A DNA stretch of 64,000 nt from Alviniconcha marisindica. Lineage: Eukaryota > Mollusca > Gastropoda > Provannidae. This document shows positions 34,901 through 47,431 of this stretch, in pieces. Position numbers and translations under genes: made by a program. Location of the stretch: assembly GCA_018857735.1 (NCBI GenBank), contig JABMCL010000660.1, positions 58,501 to 122,500 on the forward strand, given 5' to 3'. The notes beneath the pieces were generated by a model, which was not told the origin of the DNA, searched no databases, and was given only the letters and a program-made list of their open reading frames with translations. Position 1 is the stretch's first letter. Every line of letters begins with the position of its first letter.

Positions 34901-37900
34901 GATTATAATGGTACGCCACAGAAAACTAAATATCACAGGATGTCCACAATACAGAAAACACTCAGTCTTCTTCTGTTCTTGTAAATGTGCATCTGCTTAT
35001 ATTGTTCTTAGTTGTAACAGTAGCTAATCTGAGACCTTAAGTTACTTTCTTTGGCAACAGCAACTGAATCAGTGCCCCCAACAGCAAACGTGCTGCTACA
35101 CCACAGTTCAGTTCGAGGGCAACTATGCACCCAGAAATACCTATAAGCACTCCACCCTGTCTCTCAGAAGTGTTCACAATACCGCCTCTGAAACAGTTCC
35201 ACTGTATGACTGAGGCACTTCCTCTTTCTACGCCTCTCTCCTCCAGGTGACTGTCCTTGCTTTGCACCTGCAGGTAGTGTCTGAAGCTCTTCACCACTTC
35301 AGGGTGCGGATAGCTCAGTGGTTAGAACGCTGGACTCATGACTGAAAGGTCAAGGGTTCGAATCCCTGCAGGGGTGGCGGGAGAATTTTCTTCTGCAGGG
35401 TCAACTTTCTGTGCTGGCTCTTATTCTGGTATCCATTCCACCCCTGGGCTACTGCAGTAGCATGTAAAAGATCCTGGTCATTCTGCCAAAAATGCAGGTG
35501 GCAGGTTACAGCTAAACACGCATGCACCTTATGTATGTGGCTATGCATGAAGTGACATGGTTGTATGGTGTACACAGAACTTGCGCTGAGACGGCAGCAG
35601 TTTCATCGCTGAGACGGCAGCAGTTTCATGTGGCACCAGCCACACCAGCACTGCAACTAGTGCAAGTACACCACTTTGGTGGATATTCAAAAACACGCTA
35701 CACCACTTTGGTGGATATTCAAAAACACGCTATAGAAAGCTATTCACTCATACATGTGAGTGCAGTGAGTCTGCTCAAGAGCGGAGAATAGTGCTATATA
35801 AAAGCAATCAACAACAACTTCAGACTTTCTGAGACGCAAGCCATTTCATCATAGCCAAAGACTAGTATGAATTCTTCAGACTTTGATCCACTAATTACAC
35901 CACACCCATCATTGCCTGATGTACACAATATATATATATATAGTAGTATAGTTACAACTTAGAACTACCCACCCCACCCCACCCCAATATTTAAATTGTG
36001 ATTGACCATATTGTTTCAGAATCAATCTTCACCTGACAGCCGTGCTTCACGCTGTATCAAAGCCTTCCATTCCTCCAGCCAGTACTTGAGACGCCTTATG
36101 CTGCTCTCATTACCAATCATTTCTGAGGATGACTTGGGCTGGAGCATCTCCGGCCACTGGCTGTCTGCACAAACACAAACCTGCATTCAAAATTTGTGTC
36201 AAAGCAGCACAGAGAAAGTTGCAGAATATAACCAAAAACAGAAGATAGTGTAGCCATTCAAATTTTGTCAAAATGCCCCCCCCCCCTCCCCCATGCGTTA
36301 TTGTAATAGGGATGAAGCAAGGAGTACTGGTGAGAGTTTAAAAAAAAAATCATGTCATTGGAGGGGGGAAGGGGGGGAGGACAAGTGATTATTGTGGCTG
36401 GTTTTGTAATTTGCTCTTTAATCAGAAGTTATTCATGCCTTTTCTGTCTTGGGCCCCTCTACATGGAATGACCTTCCCCTTCCTCTCTAGACTCATTCAA
36501 ATCTAACCTCAGGACATTTCTTTTTCCAAAATAATAGACCCCCCATACTTTCTACTCCACACTGCTATCTTCTGCCACAAGTCCCTGTTTGTTGTCTGTT
36601 TACTTTAAGCTGGATGTAAATTGTGTGTGTGCATACATGTACTTAGAATAGTCTTTCCAGACAAGATTTTGAGCTGTAAAATTATTATTATCATCCAAAA
36701 ATCGTAGACTTCATATTTTCATGCCACCAATAAAGATGATGCTACTGGTCTGTTTATGGTGGCTTTGGACACTTTTCTTTTTTAATTTCCAATACCTCAT
36801 ATTCAAAGGTAATAATGCAAGAAGAACTGTGAGTAAATGTAAATTGTTTAATTAAGCATGAATAACATCCAGTAGAGTGAAAACAAGAATAGGGAGGAAG
36901 AGGGTTTTGAAACCCCATACAAGCCAAACATGTGACACATTATCAGCCCCAGCTGCAGGCTGGATCATGGAATAAAACAAAACGAGATAACCATGTTGAA
37001 AACATGTCTGCTGTTATAATGTTAATGAACTACAGTCTGTAAGCTGCTCTGAATGAAAAACTAAATGTTCAAAACTGATTTGAAGCATGTTCTGCATTCT
37101 TCTTGCAAAAACAAAACAAAAAACAAATCAATGTTATAAGTCACTGTCAAACAGTCTATCTTGAAAATGGAAGGGACAGCCGATAAAGAAAAATCAAACG
37201 AAGAAGGTAACAGGTTGATTAAATCAAACCAAGATTTTACAAGGTTTTACAATAACACTCCGCAACACAAATTACCTTTGTCATTCTGTGACATAGTGTC
37301 TGCCAGATCATCGATGATGACAACATCAGAATCCGTTCCTGCTGCATTGTTTACTGTAGCTGAGTCATCTGTCATAAAAAAAAACAACCAAAATCAGTTC
37401 CACTGTTTGGAAACAGACCACAAAATAATCATGCCCACAAAACCCGATGGCAATGTCTTAAAAACCAGATTTCAAAGAAACTGCACCCGAAAAAAAGCCA
37501 ATGGTTCATTCCTTCACAAACATATCCCCATTTACATCAATGAATAAACTGATAGTGATGGATAAATCACTTGTAGGAGACATTCAGTAGTTTAAACTGT
37601 TTAAAGCTTCAGTGGCCTTGGAATAATGTTACCATCCAACAATTGAAACCTTTCTCAAAAGGTAGCCTAGAAAATGTTAGCACAAAATAAAGTTTTTGCC
37701 AAGATGGAAACCCATTAGTTATCTCCCTTAGTGAATTGCAGAAAATGCAGTATGTGTAAAGGCTCTTGGTTTTCTATCCAACAACCCTACATTCATCAAA
37801 GTAAACTTTGAAAAAACTGAATTCTCTGCCTGAAATTTCCATTGCTGCTGCTTAAAATGTTCAATGTCAATGAAATAAGTTAATTTTGTGCACGCAAAGA

Positions 37901-40900
37901 ACTAAAAACTGAAACCATTTGACAGATCTAGCTCAAGATAAGTACCAAATGCCTACATACAAATCTGCTATGACCTAAAGCTCATCACTTTATCTCCCTT
38001 AAAACAACACAAATGTAACAGAAAAGTGGTAACACACAGATGTTTGTTCTTTTTTCCAGGGTGGGGTGGGGTGGGGGCATATATAACAAATGTGCAGTTG
38101 ACTCTAGACTGCATGTGACAGACTAAAAACAAAGAAGCATCTTTCTGAGGTTGCTTGACCCTGACATTAGACCGAAGTCACTGAAACTAATAACAGGTAA
38201 TTTCCATTTACTGGCCATCACCATACAAAATCAGCGTCTCACATTTACATGCTTTCATCATACAAAATCAGCACCTCACCCAAACATTTCACTTTAAACT
38301 CTATTAAAATCACAACATGGCTGCATGCCCCAAAGTGGATGGCTGTACACCATGGGCAAACTGACCATGACAGACTCGGGTTTGCTCATGCAGGGTCTCA
38401 GAACAAAAAGTAAACACAATACATTACAAGCCTGCCTTGGTCCTGTTTTCTACAGCAGTGTACAGTAATCACTAACATTCAGATTCAGATTCTTTATTCA
38501 CCAAATTTAACAAGGAAAATATCTTGAAGAACAATAAGCAGACAAACATAAGCAAACAACAACACCAACATCCATCAAATAACCTAATTAAAAGTATACA
38601 CCTGTCTGCACCAGCGACACACCTACATATGCATTTGCACAAGCACATTTATGAGTAAGATTCAAATTTGTAAAATATAGTCCTACATCTATGACAGAGT
38701 GAAGCAAAAGTTCAACACATATCATGTACACACGCACACTCAAGGGCCCACATGCATACACTCAATATAAACAACATTCCATTTCATAACATGCAGTCCA
38801 ACTTCTAGGACAAAGCAGAGTAATAGTTTAACATACCCATACCTGGTAGGCTGCTCTTTTTGGGAGTGCTGCCGCTGAGTTGTGCCTTGAACTTGCTGTG
38901 CATGGCAGTAAAGGGGAAAGTGGGGTTGGTCTGCTGCAGTCCTTTTAACAGTGTCTCACAGACTTCCGCATCAATGTCATCAGATGAGGGGGGATCCTGC
39001 AACAGGTAGGTCCATCTTGTAAAATTAAATGTCCAAGGTACAGACATGTGTCACAGCAAAAGCACAACTACAGCAGCAGCATTCGATCAAAATGATGGTA
39101 ATAATCAAAAACCTAACTAAAGTCTTGAAGCAAAAATGTTACCATCTAAATTCAAGTGCTTCCATTTTACCAAACGATGGCCTCAGTAATACTAACAGTC
39201 TAACACACAATACAGTTCGTGTACAAATCAAACCCACACTGTAATAAAATAATTTATATATGGCCCCCACCCCTTCTTTTCTCAGACATACAAGTAACTG
39301 AAGTGACGATTTGTTGTGTTCGACAACAGTTGGTTGCCACTGCAGACTCGTCCATTTCAAATCGAATGCTGCCATCTCAGTGAGCTTCTTCTTCTCTTCA
39401 AGGATGCCTCTGATGTTCTTTGGAGCAGCCAGCGACCACACGTCCAGGCCTCCTGATTCCACGGAAGATCGCTGCTGCACATGACTGACGTCTGGAAAAG
39501 GTGCGTAGTCAGTGGCAATGACTGCTGGTGCTGTGCATGCTGCCTGCCGTTTCAGCTCAGAAGGCACACCACTCATGAGAAATTCTCGTCTCTTTCGTGT
39601 GACTTCTGGATCCTCTGATGGTTGTTCAGGAGCATTATTCAAAGGCTCTCCGGGCTTCTTTGCAAATATTGGAGCCAGCTTTCCCACTGTTAAAAATAAC
39701 ACACACACACACAAAAAACAGTAAGTACAAACACTGTTCCTGAAAAAAAGAAAAGGAAAACAAGCTGAAAAGTTAATAATTAATTTTAATCCATCTTGTT
39801 TTTAATTCATTTTCTTAACTCACCTGCACATTTGCTGTCCCAACAGTGACACCCTTGCCAGTTTTGGTGGTACTGCTCAGACACAAGCTCCTACTCCTAA
39901 TATCCCCATGCCCTACTACTGTATTGGTACTCATCTGACTACAACCAAAGACAGACATGAAAGCATTGAGACTGAGATGGCACAAAGCAGTCTGTCTTCA
40001 AACTCTGGTCACATAACCAAGACAAGACAGGTTTTTACACCCAAAATTAAGTCAGATTTGAGACGGCTGCTAACTAGACGCTGAGCCGGTCATTGTGATG
40101 TAAACTCTCATTATGCAACCCATTTCTTAAGGTAGCAACAGCTAGAAAATGGGAACAATTCTCCACTGTGTGAACCTTGTCAACCTTTTTGTGACACACA
40201 TTATACCCCTGATGGTTGGATTTAGACAAACACACACAGTAATGCCAAAATGCAGACTGCCTGAAGAATCTCCAAGCCTGAAAACTCATTTGACCAGCTC
40301 TCAAATGTCTACATGGGAGAGATGAGCTCAGCATCAAGTTGTTGGATAACTCCATTGTTAAAAAGCCTTGTACTGCTGTAGTCACTCTGGTAGCACAAGT
40401 TTTGCCTGTTCTAACTATGCCAACATACTCAGAACACCATCGGCTATATATACCTCACTGCTATGACATTCATACAAATAACAGAGCTCAACATTCCACT
40501 ACTTCCCCAATACATTTATAAAACAGGTCCCATCTTCAGGCAGAGTTTGCAGCATACTTCAACCACATTTGAAGGTGAACAAAAACTTCAACCCATCTTC
40601 TGAGAAGCGCATGCAAACCAATATCATGTTTATCCTGCAAAAGGCAACAGACAAATTACATGACTAAAACTAGTAAAAGACACAGAACACATAAAAAAGG
40701 CATATATACTATATACAACTTTTGTGCAAAATACAGATCTATAACATACTTTTGTACAGCCAGAGTTCTTTTCAGCTAACCCTAGTCTAACAGTGACAAT
40801 ACATGAACAAATTTAATCAAGTCGAAAATCACGCGAACATGGCATTTTTACCTGGATGTTTTGAATTCTGCCTAGAAGAAACGCTTTTTGGTGAAGCCTG

Positions 40901-43900
40901 TGAAGAGTCCCTCCTTTTTGTACTCTTCTTCTTCTGCGGCGTCTGACTCTCATCGCTGCATGAGTCTGAGTCAACACTAATGCAGCTCTGCTGCTCAGCC
41001 TCTTGTCGCATTTTCTGCTGCTCCACCAACCGCCGGCTTTGTCGCCGAGATCCTTGCTCTGGGGTGGAGGGTTCAGCTTCTACTATAAGGTCTTCCTCGG
41101 GTTGTCCTCTGGCAGCTCTGGGCGGTGGCCTCCTTTCTAGCTTGCGAGTTTTGGACCTTCCACTTGATGTGTTTCTTTCAGTCATGCGAGTTTGGGGCCG
41201 TTTCTTTTTGGACCTTTTGCTCTTTTGTTGCTTGGCTTTTTGGAGTAACTCCTGTGCTCTGGATTTGGAAGCGCTGGCATTCTGCAAATCGTTACAGGAC
41301 CAAGACTGGACTAAATATGTGTAACTGCCAGCACAAAGGAGAAAATTAATGAATCCATAGCCCGTTACTAGTATTAGAGTAAATCATAAATATGAAATAT
41401 GAACAGCCACAGCAATGAGACAAATCTTGTTCAAAATCTATGTCCAAATGTCCAGCCAAGGTTAACATCAATTCCTTACTACAGCAGCATACCTGATGTG
41501 TCATACTCTCTTTTTAAATTCAATTGCATCAACAGGATCATCTCTTGTGTAAATCAAACTGATTTTCAATTTTATTTTTAAACAGAGATAACTCTGGACA
41601 TCATAACATTTCTATCAAAATGTCAAATGAATATTATTAGTGTTAAAAGAGCAAACTTATTAAAACTTGAAACAAAACCATTTGTTCTGAAATGGTAACA
41701 CATTAATATTAATTCAACAGAAGAAGCACTGCAAACAGTTCAAACTGTTACCACTCCCACCAATACGTAATCCATAGATCACTTCCCTACAGATCTGTGT
41801 ATCTTAGCACCTGGACCGATGGAGTAAATTATACAAATAATTTTGTTTTAGTACTAAATACTAATAATACCACCACCACCAACAAAAACCCAACACTACA
41901 ACATTTCAGTGTGAAACATTCAGTTACTTTAACCTCCAGTTGTTTTAGCAGGTAACACACTACAAACTTTAAAGGAATTAGCCTTCTCAGAACAAGTAAA
42001 AAATAACACTGTAAAAATCAGTGATTTTATGTAAAATGCTCCTTTGATTTTAACTGGAATTGCTAGACTTTGTTTTGTTAGTATGGCTGCACACTACAAG
42101 TACAACAAAGGCAAGCATGATCAAAGCCGAGATGCCAGTAATCATTCTAGGCCAGCTGTGACACTTGATCACTGATGGCAGTTTTTTGTTTTTTTACAGT
42201 CAAGTCCCATTACCTGTCACTGATATAACTCCTGCAAGAGGACTGTGATTTGAAAATCAAATCAACTGAGTGTTTTAAAAGAAAATCCTCTAAAGTTTTT
42301 ATGACAAAATAGTATTTTTTTTAAATTTTGATCTCTTTTACCTGCTGGTAGAAAACATATTCTGAGAAGGCTACTTCCTTTAAAGTTATAACAGCACATT
42401 CGTGAACATACCAGCTTGACACGCTTTGACCGGGGTGTAAAATCCTTGGTGTCACTTTCAGCAGTTCCACTTTCTGATTCTTGGGATTTTCTGAATATCA
42501 ACAACAAACCACCAATACATTTCCAAAGAAATACAACCCAAATCCACTGCAGCTGACCATGGGAATTAGGATAAGAAAATCATAATTCAAAATACCAACC
42601 TAAGCTGCAGAAACACACAATCCGAACAACCTCAGCTGTAGACAAGCACAATCTGAATAGTTTCAATTGAAACTGAAAATGAATGCAGCCCATTTAAGTT
42701 ATTTAACTAACGGCACTGCTGAAAAACCATAGTGGCACAAAATATTATTTCAATTTTCATAATCATTCCAGTTATTTTTACAAGCAAATTCAATGAACCA
42801 AGGTTAGCTACTTTGGTATACACACATATATAATGCTGATAATGCATGCAAGCACCCACAGAGTATCAGAATTCACTGTTGCATCCACCTTTCCATATAA
42901 ATTTGACCAAAATGTTTGCTTAAAAATTTAGCAGTGGCAGTGCTCACCGAATGATTCCATCTGGATTACTTTATTTGACACTACAGAAGTGACAAACAGT
43001 AGCTGAGCCAGTTTCCCTTGATTGCTTTTGGTACTTTTGGCCACTGCTAATGGAAACAAGTGATTGCACTGGTATGCTACAGCTGTGCCATTGTGCTGTC
43101 TAGCAAAACTTTGTTGTTAGAATTTTAAATACTGAGGTTTATCAATATCAGTAGTAAAACGTTTCTTTAATGACAACCTTGAAATATTTCAAAGCATGTA
43201 AATGATAGAAACATGTATACAAACTGACTGGGCATAAAACACCATATTACTTACTAAGTTACTTACTTATGTATACAAATTACAGTCCAAGATCAAAGCT
43301 ATGTATACAAAGTGATTCAAGCTGTGGCAGCTTCCTCAAACTGTATACACTGTAAACCAACCACCATTTGTAATTTTGGGTGTCTGATTCTGAAACAAAA
43401 ATGCCAGGGGCCAAAAATGGATCACCCACAACTGTAACCAATATCACAGAAATTAGAGTGACTTTTGAAGTTATGTGACAGTTGGACAATTTTGATTGTG
43501 GTCAAAAATAACATTGGGCTAATGCTCTCCTTACCACTGCACCCATCTTACCTGAGCCTTGTCAGCATTTTCTTTCCCGTTGGTTTCATTGCACTTGTGG
43601 TTTCTTCTGTGGAACTTTTTCTACCCTTTTCAATGCTGACCATTTGAACATCATCCGAGTCACTGTCACATGCTGATGATATTCTCTGTTGTTTACTCCT
43701 ATTCCTTGTTCTGGACTTTTTGCTGCTGACAAGGTGAGCAGTTTCCAAAGAATCCATTGCTTCCTTGTCTTTCTTCCCATACTTCGTTGCCGGCTTCGCT
43801 ATGACAGAAGTGTTCATGGCAAGGCCACCACTTTCAGCGAATTGTAATGTTGCTTGGGCTTTTTTCACCAGTTTGTCCAGAGGTGGAATGGAAGCTTGAA

Positions 43901-45332
43901 GGAACTTTTTCCTTCTTGCAGCATCTACTGATTGTTCACTCTTGTTGGTCTTTTCTTTAACAACTCCATCAAATTTTTCCTGAGATAAATCTATGCATGC
44001 CAAACTAGACCCTTTGCTTTTTCTCAACTTCAGGTTTTTTTCTTCAAACTCATTGATTTCAATTGTTTCTGATCCAAGAAAAACTATTTCACTGTCATTA
44101 TCAGTAGTTCCTACCTTCCCCACCTTAATCTTTTGATCTCTGTTGGATTTTCCTTTGTGAGATGCTATTTGCCGCTTTTCTGGATCACAATGAATGTCAA
44201 CTTTTACCAAGACAGGCCTCCCATCTCTTTCAATTTTTGTACCTTTAGCACACTTGGAAAAGAAATTTAAAACACTAGGAGTGCAAGAACTTCCATTTGA
44301 ACATGAAACTTTTTCTAGTGGAACCTCATCTGGCTGATCTGCATCTCCATCATCATCTGTGAACGTGATGTCTGTGACAGAGCTCTGTTTGGGATTCGGC
44401 ATATCTGAAGACCTCTCTTTTTTCCTCTCAGTTTTTGCTTGCATTAGCAGAGAAAAGGCATTAGCTGTATTGTTTTCTTTAGGTTTTGCCAGACCTGGCT
44501 CACCCGTATGACCTGATTTAAGAATGGGGCTGGTCGATGGATAGTCTTCTGTCTGCTTGTTCACAGCCAATTCTGTTTCAGCAGCCTTCTCTTCGGTCCT
44601 GTTTCTGTTGAAATCCACAGCGGCACCAGCAAGATCAGTTGGCTCTTCTCTCTTTTCATCACCAGCTGTTGTGCTATTTTTGTTCAGACATGGGGTTTGA
44701 GCAAATGTTTTCATGAACTCCTCATAATCTATTTCTTGTGGAATCTTCTTTACCAAGTCATTTTCTGGCTCACCTTTCTGTTCTTTTTCTGCTTTGGCTT
44801 CATTATTTTCCAGCTTTCCTTTTGCTCTTTTGTTAGTTGCCAACCGCCTTTTCTGTTCCTTTTCAGGTCCAGATTCACGATTTCCTATCTGCCCTTTTAC
44901 TTTGTTATTTGTTGCTAACTGTTTTCTCTTCATCACAGCTGGTTTCTGCAGATTGCAGGATTCAGCAGGGCAGGGAACATTTGGTTCTGATTCAACTGGC
45001 AGAACATCTGTCAAAGCATTTAAACACTTTTTACTGTCACCAGCAACACAAGTTTCTGTGTTTTGAAACATGTTGCCAGCAGTTCCCCCTTGATCATTTT
45101 CAAAACTAGACTTGCTCTCTTTTTCACAGTGCACATCATGTGGATGAAATGTTTTCTCTGCATGCTCTGTGACTTCAACCTCTTTCAAGACACCGGAAGC
45201 AGAAGTTCTGGGTGTACTGGAGAAGAAGTCGAAGATTCTTTTCACTTTCTTGGAACTGTTGCATGCTGCCGGATCTTTCAGACTTCGGTCCATGATTGTG
45301 TGCTTGAGAGACAGTTTCACATCTGTGACCAT
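25930..45332 (-). CDS. ATAD5/Elg1, PCNA-unloading RFC-like AAA+ subunit, 16 coding exons
   Basis: ATAD5 replaces RFC1 in the clamp complex that removes PCNA from replicated DNA. Exons in transcription order: 45332-43552, 42490-42412, 41281-40852, 39686-39292, 38996-38843, 37368-37276, 36164-36033, 34778-34618, 34019-33863, 33197-32854, 31613-31483, 30660-30502, 29656-29117, 28861-27834, 27262-27104, 26026-25930. The chain is about 1,945 residues once two surplus bases in exon 10 are discounted (human near 1,840). The disordered N-terminus has PIP-like RIFDFF (33-37) and VLNFF (354-358), SUMO-interaction-like IVFLGSE and DVVIIDDL, and NAFSLLMQAK. The AAA+ core has Walker A GPHGVGKT (about 1055), EVNASSSRQGR, Walker B LILFDE, TTSDP and GDIRRALLTLQF. 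The last exons carry the family C-terminus (LDYLPTLRAI, KVKRR, CAEFPP). An in-frame TGA precedes the Met at 45332. The exon 11 acceptor (GCGAAAG|GT) is weak and was chosen by phase. Confidence 0.92.
26280..26500 (+). mobile_element. decayed non-LTR retrotransposon 3' end, copy 1
   Basis: Shares with 36440-36690 the order 'ttttttccaaaatagtagacc', a 'gtgtgtg' run, 'tagaacagtct', 'ggacaggag' and a terminal (ATT)n. The better copy encodes a LINE-type C-terminal block. This one is too eroded for translation. It lies in the last ATAD5 intron. Confidence 0.5.
28987..29008. repeat. poly(T) run
   Basis: Homopolymer run of about 20 T in the ATAD5 intron between exons 13 and 14. Confidence 0.95.
29641..30024 (-). 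repeat. ~56-bp array, 7 copies of the ATAD5 exon 13 acceptor edge
   Basis: Copies start at about 29641, 29697, 29753, 29808, 29859, 29916 and 29970. On the minus strand each carries an intron end (…TTTCCAG), then GTTTCTGTCACCAGT, which are the first 15 bases of exon 13 (VSVTS). The copy at 29656 is the functional one. Copies 2-5 keep an AG acceptor; copies 6 and 7 are eroded. Spacings near 56 bases mean that use of copy 2 would shift the frame. Confidence 0.9.
30215..30232. repeat. poly(C) run
   Basis: About 18 consecutive C in an ATAD5 intron. Length is unreliable for this kind of run. Confidence 0.9.
31625..32410 (-). repeat. intronic minisatellite with higher-order duplication, next to ATAD5 exon 11
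   Basis: About eleven units of 55-80 bases share 'ttcagtcagaggcaagccta' and 'aaattaactat', with C-rich spacers of variable length. A longer block starting 'ttttcaaggaaatgatcaat' occurs twice (32018-32116 and 32420-32515), so a segment of about 400 bases was copied as a whole. The array starts about 12 bases from the exon 11 boundary. Confidence 0.88.
32854..33197 (-). other. ATAD5 coding exon 10 with frame-breaking minisatellite
   Basis: Acceptor TATCTGCAG before 33197; donor GTACTG at 32853. The exon opens in phase (EQPDAKKAGKKG, then a PIP-like AFASFFKK). It then enters a 33-bp repeat encoding variants of DSRKNRDSPKK, and should end KNESSRKRRKAADEAE. As assembled, two units carry one extra base each, at about 33032-33033 and 32965-32966. 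Reading straight through meets TAG at 32911-32913. Without the two bases, the exon is 342 bases long and its end phase matches exon 11. Confidence 0.8.
32926..33085 (-). repeat. 33/34-bp lysine-rich coding minisatellite
   Basis: About five units alternating 33 and 34 bases, so that a 67-bp double unit is itself repeated. The encoded unit is close to DSRKNRDSPKK, basic and disordered, between the PIP-like motif and the Walker B exon. Confidence 0.9.
33518..33532. repeat. poly(C) run
   Basis: Homopolymer C run, intronic to ATAD5. Confidence 0.9.
34022..34610 (-). pseudogene. five decayed tandem copies of the ATAD5 P-loop exon and its donor
   Basis: The intron after exon 8 holds copies of that exon's 3' half, about 104 bases apart: 34497-34610, 34431-34496 (shortened), 34227-34318, 34126-34228 and 34022-34127. 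On the minus strand they resemble the true segment (34618-34714) that encodes the P-loop through HQLSYK and ends CTACAAG|gtatgtt. Copies keep CAGCTTxGCTxCAAG and donors gtatat, gtatgt, gtgtaa or a dead gcatgt. Only the copy nearest exon 9 keeps the base pattern of the P-loop, and it lacks key residues (GPHVMGKN-like). The last copy abuts the exon 9 acceptor at 34020. They are not expected to code. Confidence 0.85.
34618..34778 (-). other. ATAD5 coding exon 8, Walker A exon
   Basis: Acceptor GGTCTTGTAG before 34778 and donor GTATGT after 34618. It encodes a Ser/Asp-rich linker and then LCNTMLLVGPHGVGKTAAVY and ALAHQLSYK. The phosphate-binding lysine and threonine are present. The exon is the source of the decayed copies downstream. 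Confidence 0.93.
35305..35815 (+). mobile_element. tRNA-derived SINE, full-length copy
   Basis: The head is tRNA-like, with box A (tagctcagtgg, 35311) and box B (ggttcgaatcc, 35355). The position of the anticodon loop reads ctCATga, as in Met-type tRNAs. A body of about 400 bases follows, containing 'ggtatccattccacccc', 'tagcatgtaaaagatcctgg', 'aacttgcgctgagac' and 'ggtggatattcaaaaac'. The same body occurs at 62125-62645 (minus) and in part at 63205-63425. A short segment around 'tacaccactttggtggatat' is doubled in this copy. It is not a functional tRNA gene. Confidence 0.88.
36440..36690 (+). mobile_element. decayed non-LTR retrotransposon 3' end, copy 2
   Basis: Translates in broken frames to a block like TWNDLPLPL followed by FKSNLRTFLF after a shift. 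Such a WNxLP…FKxxLKxxLF block is common at the C-terminus of LINE reverse-transcriptase proteins. It is followed by a 3' tail ending in (ATT)n. Stop codons and shifts show it is dead. It lies within the ATAD5 intron after exon 6. Confidence 0.6.
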
Positions 45333-45372
45333 AAGAGGCAGTAGAATGTAGAATACCGAATTGGTCAGTCAC

Positions 45373-47431
45373 CTGCAACAGATAATATTCATACTAATCA
45401 TAGTGATAGTTTATATTCACTGAATTCAGCACAGATTACAATGTTCAAACTCAGTGACTGAAGTTAACCAAAAGGTGGAGGTGAGAGTGGGTGCAAGGGG
45501 TGTCAGTATCATTCTCTCAATGTCCACTTGTATAGCACAGTTGATAGCCACATCAGCACATGCTCATTGCACTGGACAAAGATACTGGGGAAGCAATGAT
45601 TAAATTATTTAAACTGAGCCTTCAATTCCGCATGCTACATGTATCACTAATGAGCATGCGGGTGGGGTGTGGGAATTGTGGGCATCACTGCATGTGTTGG
45701 GCTGGAAATATTTCTGAAAGTATGGCATCCACTTACACTAGTTACAGTACATCACTACATGATATGAACTTCAGATTCAGAACTGGTCCTGAAAATTCTG
45801 AGCAGTAGTAAACAAATTCTTCAGCCAGGACTTTTAACCTCTCAGTCTCACCAAGAGCCTCTGAGAATCACCAATTTTTAATCCACTTTATATTTTCATA
45901 TGTACTGGTGTGGCCCAGTATGTGATGGCTTTTTTCTGTTTAGAATTACAAGCTGGTCTTACAGTGTAACAGTCACAAACAGTGGTAGGTGGTGGACATA
46001 TACTTGCTATGTCTAGATGTAATGAGTGCTGGCAAGGCAAATTTTCTTTTCTTTCTTTCCTGATAGAGTAATACTATTAGAAATGGCATCTGGATTGTTT
46101 AGGATTTCTAAACTATTGTTTGGTATTATGGTAACAACTGAAGACTTTGGCCATTCAACAAGTTCACTCAGGATGGCCCCGGCTGCAGCATGCCAATTGC
46201 CATTGCCAAGAGGGATCCATGGCTGAATATATATATATATATTTTTTAAAGTGATCAACTTACTATGTCCAAAGTGAGTGATCACAAGGACAAGGTGAGT
46301 CTTAGTCCCCAAAGTTCACTCAGCTTTGCCCACCCACGCAGTGTCCAGTGACTCAGGGTTGAAAGTTAGGCTAGAAGTAGAATAGCTTAGGCAGGCAAAG
46401 ACCAGATTAAAGGCTTTTACTGTTTTAGTTTTACTAGCTTTAGCCAAGTAAATCTGATCATCATATCATATATCAAATTTAGAAGCTACAAACTCGGTGT
46501 GTACAACAGGTACAAGCAAAAAAGAAAGTCTAGATGGACTGTTGTGGCTTGGCCAATTGTCTGACTGAGAAATGTCAGTCCAACTCCAAGTGTTAGCAGA
46601 TGTGAATCAAGAATATGCCTTTGGTTACAGCCTGGTATGTGGAAGTGGTGAATGAGGAGCCACTAAGTGTATTCTGTCCTGTGGCTTCAATGTAGGCTTA
46701 TGCTTGTGTGTGCTACCATGGACAGGGAATCACAGCATACCAGTAATTTATAAGGAGACAGACTGGAAAAGGCTGTCATACATCAGGTCAACTATTAATG
46801 TATTATAACTTATATCATTGCAATTTATCTTATCTATTGAGTATTAATAACTATTATCAGCGTGTCCATGAATCATTGAATAACATGGGCATCCCCCCCC
46901 CCCCCCATACAATGATACACTATGATACTGATAGTTGATACAGGTGCTGCACCTGTATTATTCATTTATTGTATATGATCTCAGTCAATGGGTGTGCCAG
47001 TATCTCATATTGGTGCTTGCACCAGCATGTTATTTATATCACTATCACTAGTATCAGGCCGCTTCACTGATCACACGTATAATTCTATATATGTATATCT
47101 ATTATTATATATCGGTTCGCGGTCCAACAACATTGTGTATACAGATGTAACTTGTTACTTTATGTTATTGTTAGATCTAGCTGTAGTGTAACTAATTTAA
47201 CAAGTGTATGATGGGAGTGAATACTTAAATATTTGTCAACCATCTCTGGGCAGAATTCAATATCCATTTTACCGTCGATGACATTCCTGATTCCAACAGA
47301 ATAAATAAATTAATAAATTAATAATTATGTACTTGGAATTTGACAGCTGCTGTGACACTGTGAGTGTGACAGTGACACTGACAGGACAGAAAAGTATGTT
47401 CCAATTTTTGAACTACTGGTCAATGACTTAC
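45373..47431 (-). other. ATAD5 intron 1 (inferred)
   Basis: About 2.06 kb between an acceptor at 45373 (CTGTTGCAG) and a donor-like CGAG|GTAAGT at 47431. No exon-like conservation was recognised. It holds a short (TA)n run at about 46227-46242 and a poly(C) run near 46901-46913. Confidence 0.5.

Noticed and set aside
35305..35376. Functional tRNA gene
   Set aside because: It has boxes A and B, but the acceptor stem does not pair well and the head runs into a ~400-base body shared with other copies, so it is a SINE head.
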